Assembly: GCF_900091845.1 (NCBI RefSeq)
Contig: NZ_FMCI01000357.1
Location: 1 to 37,241, forward strand
Direction of reading: 5' to 3'
Length of the DNA: 37,241 nucleotides
Origin: Streptomyces sp. SolWspMP-5a-2
GTDB taxonomy: Bacteria; Actinomycetota; Actinomycetes; Streptomycetales; Streptomycetaceae
Under the pieces are notes generated by a model, which made no database searches, was not told where the DNA came from, and saw only the letters and a program-made list of their open reading frames with translations. Positions 21,940-32,895 of this stretch are shown in pieces; the first letter of the stretch is position 1; each line of letters begins with the position of its first letter. The position numbers were made by a program, and so were the translations under genes.

Positions 21940-23562
21940 GTGCCAGAACTGAGGCCGTGGCGGGCCGCGAGACCGCGTCTGGCGCGGATCGCGAACGCCG
22001 TTCGACCGCGTCTGGCGCGTGCCGAAGAGGCCGTACGACCACAGGTCGCACGCGCCGTGGAGGCCGTGAAACCGCGTCTCGCCCACGCCGTCGACATCAC
22101 GAAACCGCAGCTCGCACGGCTGACGGCGGTCCGGCCAGGCAAGACCTGGCAGTACACCGCGGTCGCCGCGGGCGCCGGGCTCGCGCTGACCGCCGTGGTG
22201 GTGAGCGCCGCGGGTCCCTGGGACTCCACGGGTCAGCGTACGGCCGAGCGGCACCGCGCGGTCGCCCTGGACGGGACGGGTGGCGCAGATCACGACGGCA
22301 CCTCCGGCGGTGAGGGCGTCCCCGCGCCCGCGCCCAGCGCCGGGTCCGTGCTGGCCGGACTCGGCACCGCGGCCAAGGGCGCCGCCCGCGCCACCCCCAC
22401 CCCGGCCTCGCTGGCCGCCGTCCTCGACCCGCTCCTGAAGAACCCGGCGCTCGGCTCCCGGCACACCGCCGTCGTCGTCGACGTCGCGACCGGCGAACGC
22501 CTCTACGGCGCGGGCCCCGACCAGGCCCTCACCCCGGCCTCCACCACGAAGATCGCCACCGCCGTCGCCGCGCTCTCCGCCCTCGGCGCCGACCACCGCT
22601 TCACCACCCGGGCCGTCCTGGAACCCGACACCGAGGAACTCGTCCTGGTCGGCGGCGGCGACCCGACCCTCACCGCGCACGCCGAGACCGACGGCTGGGC
22701 AGGCTTGCGCGACCTGGCCCGGAAGACCGCGAAGGCCCTCAAGAAGCGCGGCCTCGACGAGATCACCCTGTCCTACGACACCACCCTCTTCACCGGCTCC
22801 CAGGTTCACCCCATCGGGGTCAACGACAACCTCGCCCCCGTCACCGCCCTGACCGCCGACGAGGGCCGCACCGACGACTCCACCAGCGGCCCGGTCACCC
22901 GGGTGGCCGATCCGGCGGCCGACGCCACCAAGAAGTTCGCGTCCGTCCTGCGCGAACAGGGCGTCAAGACCACCGCGCCCGGCCCCTCCAAGGCCACCAG
23001 CCGCTCCGAGAGCCTCGCCGAGGTCACCTCGCCGCCGCTGTCCACCCTGGTCGAGCGGATGCTGACCAACAGCGACAACGACATCGCCGAGACCCTCGCC
23101 CGCCAGGTCGCCGTCGCCACCGGCACCCGCGCCGACTTCGCCGGGGGCGGCCGGGCCGTCGCCGCCACCCTCACCAGGCTCGGGCTGCCCCTCAAGGGCA
23201 CCGCGTTCCGCGACGGCAGCGGCCTCGACCGCGACGACCGGCTCACCGCCCACCTCCTGACCGCCCTCCTCGTCACGGCGGGCGACCCCGGCAGGCCCGA
23301 ACTGCGCGCGGTCCTCACCGGCCTCCCGGTCGCGGGCTTCACCGGCACCCTCGCGGGCCGCTACGGCGACGGCGCCGCCGGTGTCGTCCGCGCCAAGACC
23401 GGCACCCTCACCGGCGTCAACACGCTCGCCGGGACCGTCGTCGACCGGGACGGCCGGATGCTCGCCTTCGCGTTCCTCACCGCCGACACCACCGACCCGG
23501 GAGCGGCCCAGTCCGCCCTCGACCGGGCGGCCACCGCGCTGGCGGGCTGCGGCTGCGGCTGA
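21940..23562 (+). CDS. dacB: PBP4-type D-alanyl-D-alanine carboxypeptidase/endopeptidase
   Basis: The 540-residue protein carries the penicillin-binding triad: S201-x-x-K204 (PASTTKIATA), S377-D-N379 (NSDNDIAE) and K485-T-G (RAKTGTLTG). It trims D-Ala from stem peptides and cuts cross-links on the outer side of the membrane. A cytosolic N-terminal region with five 11-residue repeats precedes one membrane segment at about residues 72-92, so the enzyme is type II anchored. The GTG at 21940 is close to the divergent ppa. Confidence 0.93.
   Translation: MPELRPWRAARPRLARIANAVRPRLARAEEAVRPQVARAVEAVKPRLAHAVDITKPQLARLTAVRPGKTWQYTAVAAGAGLALTAVVVSAAGPWDSTGQRTAERHRAVALDGTGGADHDGTSGGEGVPAPAPSAGSVLAGLGTAAKGAARATPTPASLAAVLDPLLKNPALGSRHTAVVVDVATGERLYGAGPDQALTPASTTKIATAVAALSALGADHRFTTRAVLEPDTEELVLVGGGDPTLTAHAETDGWAGLRDLARKTAKALKKRGLDEITLSYDTTLFTGSQVHPIGVNDNLAPVTALTADEGRTDDSTSGPVTRVADPAADATKKFASVLREQGVKTTAPGPSKATSRSESLAEVTSPPLSTLVERMLTNSDNDIAETLARQVAVATGTRADFAGGGRAVAATLTRLGLPLKGTAFRDGSGLDRDDRLTAHLLTALLVTAGDPGRPELRAVLTGLPVAGFTGTLAGRYGDGAAGVVRAKTGTLTGVNTLAGTVVDRDGRMLAFAFLTADTTDPGAAQSALDRAATALAGCGCG
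21970..22134 (+). repeat. Five 33-bp coding repeats (11-residue units) in dacB
   Basis: Units of RPRLARIANAV type begin at residues 11, 22, 33, 44 and 55: (R/K)P(R/Q)(L/V)A(R/H)xxxAV. The pattern suggests an amphipathic basic helix on the cytosolic face before the membrane anchor. Such periodicity is not part of the peptidase family. Confidence 0.8.
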
Positions 23563-23626
23563 CCCCTGCCCCCGGCCCGCGTCCCACGGCCTGCCCGGAC
23601 GGGGAGCGCTCACGTACCGTTGACGC

Positions 23627-24760
23627 ATGACGAGCATCGGCGGTGCTGCATCATCTGGGATGGTCGACTGGAACCTCGCGGTCGCGACCGCGACCCGGCT
23701 CGCGCGTCCGGGCCCCGAGGTGAGCAGGGACGAGGCGCGCGCGGTCGTCGCGGAGCTGCGCAGGCACGCGAAGGCGGCCGAGGAGCACGTGCGCGGCTTC
23801 ACCGGGATGGGCACGGAGGACATCCACGACACCCCGGTCCTGGTGGTCGACCGGCCCGGCTGGGTACGGGCCAACGTCGCCGGGTTCCGGGAGATCCTCA
23901 AACCCCTCCTCGACAAGATGCAGGAACGTCGCGGCGGCGGCCCCGGCGGAGCGGTCCTGGGCGCCGTCGGCGGCAAGGTCACCGGCGTCGAGCTGGGCAT
24001 GCTGCTGTCGTTCCTGTCCTCCCGCGTCCTCGGCCAGTACGAGACGTTCGCCCCCGCCTCCCGCGACCTGCCGTCCGGGCAGGGCGGCGCCGGCCGCCTC
24101 CTCCTGGTCGCCCCGAACATCGTCCACGTGGAGCGCGAACTCGACGTCCAGCCGCACGACTTCCGCCTCTGGGTGTGTCTGCACGAGGAGACCCACCGCA
24201 CCCAGTTCAGCGCCGTGCCCTGGCTCCGCGACCACCTGGAGGGCGAGATCCAGTCGTTCCTGGGCGAGACCGACGTCGACCCCATGACCGTCCTGGAGCG
24301 CGTCCGCGAGGCCGCCCAGTCGCTCTCCGGCGCCCGCCCCGACACCGAGGAGGACGACGGCGGCCGCTCCTTCGTCGAGCTGGTGCAGACGCCGTCCCAG
24401 CGCGAGATCCTCGGCCGCCTCACCGCCGTGATGTCCCTGCTCGAAGGCCACGCCGACTTCGTGATGGACGGCGTCGGACCGGCCGTCGTGCCGTCCGTCG
24501 CCGAGATCCGCGAGAAGTTCCAGCAGCGCCGGGCCAAGGGCGCCTCCCGGCTGGACGGCGCGCTGCGCAAGCTCCTCGGCCTCGACGCCAAGCTCCGCCA
24601 GTACCGCGACGGCGAACGCTTCGTGCGGGCCGTCGTCGAGGAGGTCGGCATGGAGGGCTTCAACCGGGTCTGGACCTCGCCCAACACCCTCCCCACCAAG
24701 ACGGAGATCGCCAAACCGGCGGACTGGGTCGCGCGGGTGCACCGCAGGAGCGAGTCGTGA
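23627..24760 (+). CDS. Zinc-dependent metalloprotease, DUF2342 (F420-associated) family
   Basis: The 377-residue protein has a zinc motif H186-E-E-T-H190 (LWVCLHEETHRTQF) and a later Glu in LLEGHADFVMD that may be the third ligand. The rest fits the actinobacterial DUF2342 family: N-terminal DWNLAVATATRLARPGPEVS, middle GKVTGVELGMLLSFLSSRVL and C-terminal RYRDGERFVRAVVEEVG-like. The substrate is unknown; some database names link the family with F420 biosynthesis only by gene context. It follows dacB by 64 bases on the same strand. Confidence 0.87.
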   Translation: MTSIGGAASSGMVDWNLAVATATRLARPGPEVSRDEARAVVAELRRHAKAAEEHVRGFTGMGTEDIHDTPVLVVDRPGWVRANVAGFREILKPLLDKMQERRGGGPGGAVLGAVGGKVTGVELGMLLSFLSSRVLGQYETFAPASRDLPSGQGGAGRLLLVAPNIVHVERELDVQPHDFRLWVCLHEETHRTQFSAVPWLRDHLEGEIQSFLGETDVDPMTVLERVREAAQSLSGARPDTEEDDGGRSFVELVQTPSQREILGRLTAVMSLLEGHADFVMDGVGPAVVPSVAEIREKFQQRRAKGASRLDGALRKLLGLDAKLRQYRDGERFVRAVVEEVGMEGFNRVWTSPNTLPTKTEIAKPADWVARVHRRSES

Positions 24761-24953
24761 AGACCGGGGCTCGGTCGTGAAGGAGATCCGGCCCACGGCA
24801 GGCGAACGCCCCTGCAATCACCCGTCCGAGGGACCGTGAGCCAGGGGTAGGCGTGCAATGCTCGGGGAACGTCCCGGTTCTGTCACCATCTACACACTCT
24901 GCGTGACAATCCCGGGTTCACCCCCCTCCACAACTTCATGAAGGGAACCGGAC

Positions 24954-25985
24954 ATGGGTCCCCATCCTGCGGTCGCGGCGATACGCCTGGCGGTACGCCG
25001 CGTCCTCCACGACATCCTCACCGGCCACCCGGCCCTCCCGGCCCCCACGGGCCCCTCCCGCGAGCGCACGCCGACGCCGCTCGTGCTCGTGGCGTGCTCC
25101 GGCGGCGCCGACTCCACCGCCCTCGCCTCCGCTCTCGCGTTCGAGGCCCCCAAACTGGGCATCAGGGCCGGCGGCGTCACCGTCGACCACGGTCTCCAGC
25201 CCGGCTCCGACCTGCGCGCCGACGAAGTCGCCCTGCGCATGCGGCGGTTGGGCCTCGACCCGGTCGAGGCCGTCGCCGTGACCGTCGGCCGCGAGGGCGG
25301 CCCGGAAGCCGCCGCCCGCGACGCCCGGTACGCCGCCCTTGACACCGTCGCCGCCCGGCACGGCGCCACCGCGGTCCTGCTCGGCCACACCCGCGACGAC
25401 CAGGCCGAGACGGTCCTGCTCGGCCTCGCCCGCGGCTCCGGCATCCGCTCCCTGTCCGGAATGGCCGCGGTCTCGGGGGCCGACGGCCGTTACCGGCGCC
25501 CCTTCCTGGAGCTGGACCGGCAGACCGCGCGCAAGGCCTGCCTCGTCCAGTCGCTGCCCGTCTGGGACGACCCGCACAACGCGGACCCCGCCTACACCCG
25601 CTCCCGGCTGCGCCACGAGGGGCTGCCCGCGCTGGAGAAGGCGCTCGGCAAAGGAGTCGTCCAGGCACTGGCCCGCACCGCCCAGCTCTCCCGCGACGAC
25701 GCGGACGCCCTCGACACCTGGGCCCGCCAGGCCGAGACGTCCGTCCGCGACGCAGCGGGGGTGCTGGAGTGCGCCAAGCTGTACGCCCTCCCGCCCGCCG
25801 TGCGCCGCCGGATCCTGCGCCGGGCGGCCATCGAGGCGGGCGCTCCCGCCGGTTCGCTCTTCGCCCGGCACATCGAGGAAGTCGACCGGCTGATCACCGG
25901 CTGGCGAGGTCAGAAGGCCATCAACCTGCCGGGCAGAGTCGTCGCCCAGCGGCAGGGTGGCAGACTGGTCATCCGGCAAGGCTGA
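24954..25985 (+). CDS. tilS: tRNA(Ile)-lysidine synthetase
   Basis: The 343-residue protein has the PP-loop SGGADST at 49-55 and further conserved blocks LGHTRDDQAETVLLGLARGS, GIRSLSGM, RPFLELDR and WDDPHNADPAYTRSRLRHE. It modifies the wobble cytidine of tRNA-Ile(CAU) to lysidine, so that it reads AUA and not AUG. It is essential in most bacteria. The ATG follows AAGGGAA. hpt begins 65 bases later and ftsH follows, the usual actinobacterial order tilS-hpt-ftsH. Confidence 0.95.
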   Translation: MGPHPAVAAIRLAVRRVLHDILTGHPALPAPTGPSRERTPTPLVLVACSGGADSTALASALAFEAPKLGIRAGGVTVDHGLQPGSDLRADEVALRMRRLGLDPVEAVAVTVGREGGPEAAARDARYAALDTVAARHGATAVLLGHTRDDQAETVLLGLARGSGIRSLSGMAAVSGADGRYRRPFLELDRQTARKACLVQSLPVWDDPHNADPAYTRSRLRHEGLPALEKALGKGVVQALARTAQLSRDDADALDTWARQAETSVRDAAGVLECAKLYALPPAVRRRILRRAAIEAGAPAGSLFARHIEEVDRLITGWRGQKAINLPGRVVAQRQGGRLVIRQG

Positions 25986-26050
25986 GTCGCGGTGCCAGGA
26001 GAAACCCTCCGACGGCACGGGCAGGCCGGTGGGACGACCGACCGAAAGTG

Positions 26051-26611
26051 ATGCGGGTGGACGCGAAAGACATGGGTGCCGACCTCGAGAAGGTGCTCAT
26101 CACCAAGGAAGAGATCGACGCGAAGCTCGCCGAGCTGGCCGCGAAGATCGACGCGGAGTACGCGGGCAAGGACCTGCTCATCGTCGGCGTCCTCAAGGGC
26201 GCGGTGATGGTCATGGCCGACCTCGCGCGGGCGCTGTCCACCCCCGTGGTGATGGACTGGATGGCCGTGTCCTCGTACGGCGCGGGCACCCAGTCCTCCG
26301 GCGTGGTGCGGATCCTCAAGGACCTCGACACCGACATCAAGGGACGCCACGTCCTGGTCGTCGAGGACATCATCGACTCCGGCCTGACCCTGTCGTGGCT
26401 GATCTCCAACCTCGGCTCGCGCGAGCCCGCCTCCCTCAAGGTGTGCACGCTGCTGCGCAAGCCCGAGGCCGCGAAGGTCGCCATCGACGTGGAGTGGGTC
26501 GGCTTCGACATCCCCAGCGAGTTCGTCGTCGGCTACGGCCTGGACTACGCGGAGAAGTACCGCAACCTCCCGTTCGTGGGTACGCTCGCGCCCCACGTCT
26601 ACGGGGGCTGA
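26051..26611 (+). CDS. hpt: Hypoxanthine phosphoribosyltransferase
   Basis: The product is 186 residues from the ATG at 26051; the preceding GTG (26048) would add one residue. The PRPP motif is VVEDIIDSGLTLSWL, the catalytic loop VSSYGAGTQSSGVV, and the purine-binding DYAEKYRNLPFVG ends the fold. It salvages hypoxanthine and guanine to IMP and GMP. It lies between tilS and ftsH. The upstream frame open to 25769 overlaps tilS and is not coding. Confidence 0.96.
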   Translation: MRVDAKDMGADLEKVLITKEEIDAKLAELAAKIDAEYAGKDLLIVGVLKGAVMVMADLARALSTPVVMDWMAVSSYGAGTQSSGVVRILKDLDTDIKGRHVLVVEDIIDSGLTLSWLISNLGSREPASLKVCTLLRKPEAAKVAIDVEWVGFDIPSEFVVGYGLDYAEKYRNLPFVGTLAPHVYGG

Positions 26612-26704
26612 GCCCGGGGGCAACCCGAAGGGCCCAAACCAGTAGGACGATCGGGAACCCCGGCGGGGTCCGCGCCGTTGGAGCATGCAGACGGGTCCGC
26701 CAGC

Positions 26705-26726
26705 CCGCCCGTGCGTCTTCGGGCGG
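26705..26726 (+). terminator. Possible hairpin between hpt and ftsH
   Basis: CCGCCCG (26705-26711) and CGGGCGG (26720-26726) pair over seven bases with an eight-base loop, 94 bases past the hpt stop. It is short, so it may be an attenuator or chance. Confidence 0.4.
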
Positions 26727-26806
26727 CGATGCTGGGGTACCGTCAGAAGAACTGTCTTATCAAACTCACTATGGCAGGAGGGACGGGGCGGATTCGCTCC
26801 GTATGG

Positions 26807-28849
<2,043 letters not shown>

Positions 28850-28884
28850 CCCGCTCCCGACGCCCCACCAGGGGCCCGGAATGC

Positions 28885-28924
28885 ATGCCGCGCCCCCCAG
28901 GTTTTAGCCTGGGGGGCGCGGCAT
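28885..28924 (+). terminator. Strong terminator between ftsH and folE
   Basis: ATGCCGCGCCCCCCAGG (28885-28901), loop TTTTAG, then the exact reverse complement (28908-28924): a 17-bp perfect stem in which AT pairs flank the GC core. Confidence 0.93.
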
Positions 28925-28987
28925 TTCCGCAGGGCCGCAGATCAGAGGCGTGACGTCCACGCGAACCGCACAGGAACGAGGCACCAG

Positions 28988-29593
28988 ATGACCGACCCCG
29001 TGATGCTCGGCGGCGAGGCATCGATCGGCGAGTTCGACGAGAAGCGCGCCGAGAACGCCGTTCGCGAGCTGCTGATAGCGGTCGGCGAGGACCCGGACCG
29101 CGAGGGTCTGCGGGACACGCCCGCCCGGGTGGCCCGTGCCTACAAGGAGATCTTCGCCGGACTGCGGCAGACCCCGGAGGACGTGCTCACCACCACGTTC
29201 GATCTGGGGCACGACGAGATGGTCCTGGTGAAGGACATCGAGGTCCTCAGCAGCTGCGAGCACCACCTGGTGCCCTTCGTGGGCGTGGCCCACGTCGGCT
29301 ACATCCCGTCCGCCGACGGGAAGATCACCGGGCTGTCCAAGCTGGCCCGGCTGGTGGACGTCTACGCGCGCAGGCCGCAGGTGCAGGAACGACTCACCAC
29401 GCAGATCGCCGAGTCCCTGATGAAGGTGCTCGAACCGCGCGGCGTGATCGTCGTCGTGGAGTGCGAGCACATGTGCATGTCGATGCGCGGGGTCCGCAAG
29501 CCGGGCGCCAAGACCATCACCTCGGCCGTCCGCGGCCAGCTCAGGGACCCGGCGACCCGCGCGGAGGCGATGAGCCTCATCATGGCGCGCTGA
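28988..29593 (+). CDS. folE: GTP cyclohydrolase I
   Basis: The 201-residue protein has the zinc ligands C90, H93 (SSCEHHLVPF) and C163 (CEHMCMSMRG) and the catalytic histidine region. It converts GTP to dihydroneopterin triphosphate, the first step of folate synthesis. It is alone on the plus strand after ftsH, while the other folate genes lie to the right on the minus strand. The ATG at 28988 has GAACGAGGCACC upstream. Confidence 0.97.
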   Translation: MTDPVMLGGEASIGEFDEKRAENAVRELLIAVGEDPDREGLRDTPARVARAYKEIFAGLRQTPEDVLTTTFDLGHDEMVLVKDIEVLSSCEHHLVPFVGVAHVGYIPSADGKITGLSKLARLVDVYARRPQVQERLTTQIAESLMKVLEPRGVIVVVECEHMCMSMRGVRKPGAKTITSAVRGQLRDPATRAEAMSLIMAR

Positions 29594-29600
29594 GCCGCCA

Positions 29601-29622
29601 CCGGACCCGGGGACGGGTCCGG
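29601..29622. terminator. Terminator after folE
   Basis: CCGGACCC (29601-29608), loop GGGGAC, GGGTCCGG (29615-29622). It lies in the 42-bp gap between convergent folE and the DUF3180 gene. Confidence 0.7.
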
Positions 29623-29635
29623 CGCCCCCGGGGTG

Positions 29636-30124
29636 TCAGGAGGTGGGGGCCGCCGCGCCGTTGTTGTGGTCGTCGTCCTCGGGGAGCCGGCAGACGCGCT
29701 CCAGGAAGAGGGCGGCGACTATGACCGCGATGCCCGCCACGACCGAGAACCCGGCGTAGACGGCCTGGTCGCGGCGGGCCGGGACGTCGAGGATCTCCAG
29801 CAGGAACGCCCCGGTGCCGCCGTACATGCCCGCGACCAGGGCGGCGACCAGGGCGCTCGCCTGGCCGAAGACCACCGCGCGGGCCGCCACCAGCGGGTCG
29901 ACGCCCTTGGCCCCCGGCTCCCGGTCGCGCTGCGCCTTGAGGCGGGCGCGCAGCGAGAGCGCCGTGGCGAGCAGGACCACGGCGATCAGCGCGAGGACGA
30001 CGGGGGCGGCCAGCGGCACGCTGGGCAGGGTCCCGACCGAGTTCCACAGGCGGGCTCCCGCCCAGGACAGGACGCCCGCCACGACGAACACGCCGGCCAG
30101 GACCCTGATGCGCAGCTCTCTCAC
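29636..30124 (-). CDS. DUF3180 membrane protein
   Basis: The 162-residue protein has about four hydrophobic helices: RVLAGVFVVAGVLSWAGA near the start, AAPVVLALIAVVLLATALSL, AARAVVFGQASALVAALVAG and FSVVAGIAVIVAALFL. The loop with RLKAQRDREPGAKGVDPL and the tail with DDDHNN match the actinobacterial DUF3180 family. The function is unknown; the family is regularly placed after folK. It starts 53 bases after the folK stop and is the last gene of the leftward folate group. Confidence 0.85.
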   Translation of the reverse strand: MRELRIRVLAGVFVVAGVLSWAGARLWNSVGTLPSVPLAAPVVLALIAVVLLATALSLRARLKAQRDREPGAKGVDPLVAARAVVFGQASALVAALVAGMYGGTGAFLLEILDVPARRDQAVYAGFSVVAGIAVIVAALFLERVCRLPEDDDHNNGAAAPTS

Positions 30125-30177
30125 GGTGTTCCTTCAGCTCCCCCGGTCCCGGACAGTGGTCGTCTCGACCTTAACGA

Positions 30178-30789
30178 CTACTCGGGCAGGTGAAGTTCCA
30201 GGTCCTTGCGGGCGGCCACGCCCTCGCGGGTGACGAGGTCGAGCAGCTCGGCGACCGGGCCGCGGCCCGGCACCTGGGCGTCCGGCTCCACGTCGTGCCA
30301 GGGGGCCAGCACGAAGGCCCGTTCGTGGGCGCGGGGGTGGGGGAGGGTCAGCCGCGGGTCGTCGTCCACGACGTCGGCGTACGCGACGATGTCGACGTCC
30401 AGGGTGCGGGCGCCCCAGCGTTCGTCCCGGACGCGGTAGAACGCCTCCTCGATGGCGTGGGCGCGCTCCAGGAGCGAGGACGGCGGCAGCGTCGTCTTCA
30501 GCAGCACCACCGCGTTGAAGTACGCGGGCTGGCTGCCGGGCTCGACGCCCCACGGCTCCGTCTCGTACACGGGGGAGACGGCCTTGACGCGGACCCCCGG
30601 GGTGTCCTCCAGGGCGTCGATGGCGCCCTGGAGGGTCTCCAGGCGGTTGCCCAGGTTGGCGCCGAGGGCGACGACGGCCCGCTTCGGGTTGTGCAGGGTG
30701 GTGTCGGCCGCGTCCACCTGCTGGACGACGGAGGCGGGCACCGGCTGAACGGTCGGGTCGCTGTGACCCTCGGTGAAGGACGCGGTCAT
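30178..30789 (-). CDS. folK: 6-hydroxymethyl-7,8-dihydropterin pyrophosphokinase
   Basis: The 203-residue protein has the HPPK motifs VVALGANLGNRLETLQGAID, VYETEPWGV, YFNAVV and the signature RWGARTLDVDIVAY. It transfers pyrophosphate from ATP to hydroxymethyl-dihydropterin. The N-terminus has about 35 extra residues (TASFTEGHSDPTVQPVPASV) that are not part of the enzyme core. Its ATG overlaps the folB stop (ATGA, 30789-30786). Confidence 0.95.
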   Translation of the reverse strand: MTASFTEGHSDPTVQPVPASVVQQVDAADTTLHNPKRAVVALGANLGNRLETLQGAIDALEDTPGVRVKAVSPVYETEPWGVEPGSQPAYFNAVVLLKTTLPPSSLLERAHAIEEAFYRVRDERWGARTLDVDIVAYADVVDDDPRLTLPHPRAHERAFVLAPWHDVEPDAQVPGRGPVAELLDLVTREGVAARKDLELHLPE

Positions 30790-31145
30790 ACTCGGCTCCG
30801 GGTGATCGTGACGGTCACGTCGTCGAACGGGACGGTGATCGGCGCGTCCGGCTTGTGGACGCAGACCTCGACCTCCTCGACCCCGTCGTGCTTTAGACAG
30901 GTCTGGGCGATGCGCTCGGCGAGGGTCTCGATGAGGTTCACCGCCTCCCCCTGGACGACGGCCACCACCTCCTCGGCGACGATGCCGTAGTGCGCGGTCT
31001 TCGTCAGGTCGTCGTCGGCGGCGGCCGGTCGGGTGTCCAGGCCGAGGACGAGGTCCACGATGAAGGTCTGGCCCTCCTCGCGTTCCCTGGGGAACACCCC
31101 GTGGTGCCCGCGGGCCTTGAGGCCGCGCAGCGCGACACGATCCAC
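30786..31145 (-). CDS. folB: Dihydroneopterin aldolase
   Basis: The product is 119 residues from the GTG at 31145; GGAG lies eight bases upstream, and the family begins with MDRVALRGLKARGHHGV. The frame open to 31232 would pass through this site. Core residues: LRGLKARGHHGVFPREREEG, KTAHYGIVAEEVVAVVQGE, NLIETLAERIAQTCL and VEVCVHKPDAPITVPF. It splits dihydroneopterin into hydroxymethyl-dihydropterin and glycolaldehyde. Confidence 0.95.
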   Translation of the reverse strand: MDRVALRGLKARGHHGVFPREREEGQTFIVDLVLGLDTRPAAADDDLTKTAHYGIVAEEVVAVVQGEAVNLIETLAERIAQTCLKHDGVEEVEVCVHKPDAPITVPFDDVTVTITRSRV

Positions 31146-31370
31146 GCGAATCACTCCTACGTCGTCGGGGGCGGCCGGTTCGTACCGGGTGCGGGCGGCA
31201 CACCGGCCTCGAACGAATCTACCTGCGGGCACCGACGGGGCCGGGCCCCGGGGGCACGGCCCCGTCCGGGGCCAGGAGGTCTCATCGCGGGTCTCCGCTG
31301 GAGAACCCGGCGGCTCGCGGGTCGGTAGCCGCCCCTACCCACGGGTTCGTGATTCCAACCACTTCTTGCT

Positions 31371-31400
31371 CCCGACGGGGGCCGGAAGTCGCCCGTCGGG
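31371..31400 (-). terminator. Hairpin between the NTF2-like gene and folB
   Basis: CCCGACGGG (31371-31379) and CCCGTCGGG (31392-31400) form a nine-bp stem with a 12-base loop, 12 bases past the NTF2-like stop on the minus strand. With the 267-base gap to folB this suggests that folB-folK have their own promoter. Confidence 0.65.
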
Positions 31401-31412
31401 GCGGACGCCCGC

Positions 31413-31934
31413 TCAGGCGGGGGCGCCGTCCCCGTCGTCCCCGGCGTCGCCGTCGTCGCCCTCGCTCTCGGTCAGCACCGGGGAGGCGTGGTGGGACCAG
31501 AGCTTCCAGCCCTGGCCGGTGCGCCGGAACACGTTGGTGGCGACGACGAGCTGGCCCACCAGCGGGCCCAGCTCCTCGTCGCCCTCGGGGGCCGGGCCGC
31601 CGCTGAGGATGTTCTCCGTGCAGGTCACCACGGCGGTGTCGCCGGTGACGGAGACGTGCACGTCGGTCAGGAAGAACTGGATGTAGTCCGTGTTCGCCAT
31701 GATCAGCGCGTAGGACCTGAGCACCTCGCCGCGGCCGGTGAGCACCGGCCAGCCCGGGTGCACGCAGGAGATCACGCCGGTGTCGGCGGGGTCGTGGTAC
31801 TCCTCGTCGACGCCCAGGTCGGCCGGGACGAGCCAGAGCGAGGAGACCGTCTCGAAGTCGCCGCGCTCCATCGCCTCGTAGAAGGCGGTGTTGGCGGCCT
31901 CCACCTGCTCGACGTCGAGGTGCGGGGCGCTCAC
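31413..31934 (-). CDS. NTF2-like (SnoaL-fold) protein in the folate cluster
   Basis: The product is 173 residues from the GTG at 31934, overlapping the folP stop (GTGA). Residues 8-150 form an NTF2-like cone (VEAANTAFYEAMERGDFETV, HPGWPVLTGRGEVLRSYALI, VTGDTAVVTCTENIL, VFRRTGQGWKLWSHHASPVL). It ends in a very acidic, Asp/Gly-rich tail (DDGDAGDDGDG). The role is unknown; constant linkage with folP in Streptomyces suggests a pterin-related function, but that is inference. Confidence 0.85.
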   Translation of the reverse strand: MSAPHLDVEQVEAANTAFYEAMERGDFETVSSLWLVPADLGVDEEYHDPADTGVISCVHPGWPVLTGRGEVLRSYALIMANTDYIQFFLTDVHVSVTGDTAVVTCTENILSGGPAPEGDEELGPLVGQLVVATNVFRRTGQGWKLWSHHASPVLTESEGDDGDAGDDGDGAPA

Positions 31935-32833
31935 GAAGCGGCCTCCGTGCTCCGGGCGGTCCCGGTGGCCCCGGCGCGCGCGCTCTCCACGGCGTGCACG
32001 ACCCGCACCGCGTCCGCCGTCGCGCGGACCTCGTGGACGCGCACCGCCCACGCTCCGGCGCGCGCCGCCAGCGCGGAGACGGCGGCGGTGGCCGCGTCGC
32101 GCTCGCGGGCGGGCGGCGGGGCGCCCTCGGGTCCCGCCAGGACCCGGCCGAGGAACCGCTTGCGGGAGGCGGCCACGAGCAGCGGGTGGCCGAGCCCGAG
32201 CAGCCGCTCCAGGTGGGCGAGGAGCACCAGGTCGTGCTCGGCGTCCTTGGAGAAGCCGAGCCCCGGGTCGACGACGATCCGGTCGGCGGCGACCCCGCCG
32301 GCCAGCACGGCGTCCACCCGAGCCCGCAGCTCGTCGACGACCTCGGTGACGACGTCCCCGTACACCCCCTGGACGTTGCCGCCCGACAGGAAGCCGCGCC
32401 AGTGCATGACGACGAAGGGGGCCGAGGACGCGGCGACGACCGGGATCATCGCGGGGTCGGCGAGGCCGCCGCTGACGTCGTTGACGAGGACCGCTCCGGC
32501 CGCGAGGGACCGCTCGGCGACCGAGGCGCGCATGGTGTCGACGGAGACGACGGCGCCCTCCGCGACGAGCCCGCGCACCACCGGGACGACCCGGCGCAGC
32601 TCCTCCGCCTCGTCCACGCGGGCGGCGCCCGGACGGGTGGACTCGCCGCCCACGTCGACCAGGTCGGCGCCCTGCGCGACGAGGTCGAGGCCGTGCTTGA
32701 CGGCGGTCGTGGTGTCGAAGAACCGTCCGCCGTCGGAGAAGGAGTCCGGCGTGACGTTGACGACGCCCATGACCGCGCACCGGTCCCATTCCGGGAGCCC
32801 GGCGACCCGCCCGCGTCCGCTCTGCTTGCTCAT
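31931..32833 (-). CDS. folP: Dihydropteroate synthase
   Basis: The 300-residue protein has the DHPS blocks VMGVVNVTPDSFSDGG, VDVGGESTRPGA, VSVDTMRASVAERSL, VNDVSGG, DPGLGFSKDAEH, ASRKRFLGRVL and the final RVHEV. It joins p-aminobenzoate to hydroxymethyl-dihydropterin pyrophosphate and is the sulphonamide target. It is first in the leftward folate group. Confidence 0.96.
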   Translation of the reverse strand: MSKQSGRGRVAGLPEWDRCAVMGVVNVTPDSFSDGGRFFDTTTAVKHGLDLVAQGADLVDVGGESTRPGAARVDEAEELRRVVPVVRGLVAEGAVVSVDTMRASVAERSLAAGAVLVNDVSGGLADPAMIPVVAASSAPFVVMHWRGFLSGGNVQGVYGDVVTEVVDELRARVDAVLAGGVAADRIVVDPGLGFSKDAEHDLVLLAHLERLLGLGHPLLVAASRKRFLGRVLAGPEGAPPPARERDAATAAVSALAARAGAWAVRVHEVRATADAVRVVHAVESARAGATGTARSTEAAS

Positions 32834-32895
32834 GCGTTCAGCCTAGGCCCCCCGCGCCGGCGGGCGGGGCGCGGCGCGGGTGGGTGCCGGGGTGG

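Noticed and set aside
21892..24858. Open frame of nearly 1000 codons antisense to dacB and the metalloprotease
   Set aside because: The two genes on the other strand have clear catalytic motifs. The antisense product is low complexity.
31146..31232. Longer folB start at 31232
   Set aside because: The GTG at 31145 has a well-placed GGAG and gives the family-typical N-terminus. The extra 29 residues look like upstream sequence.
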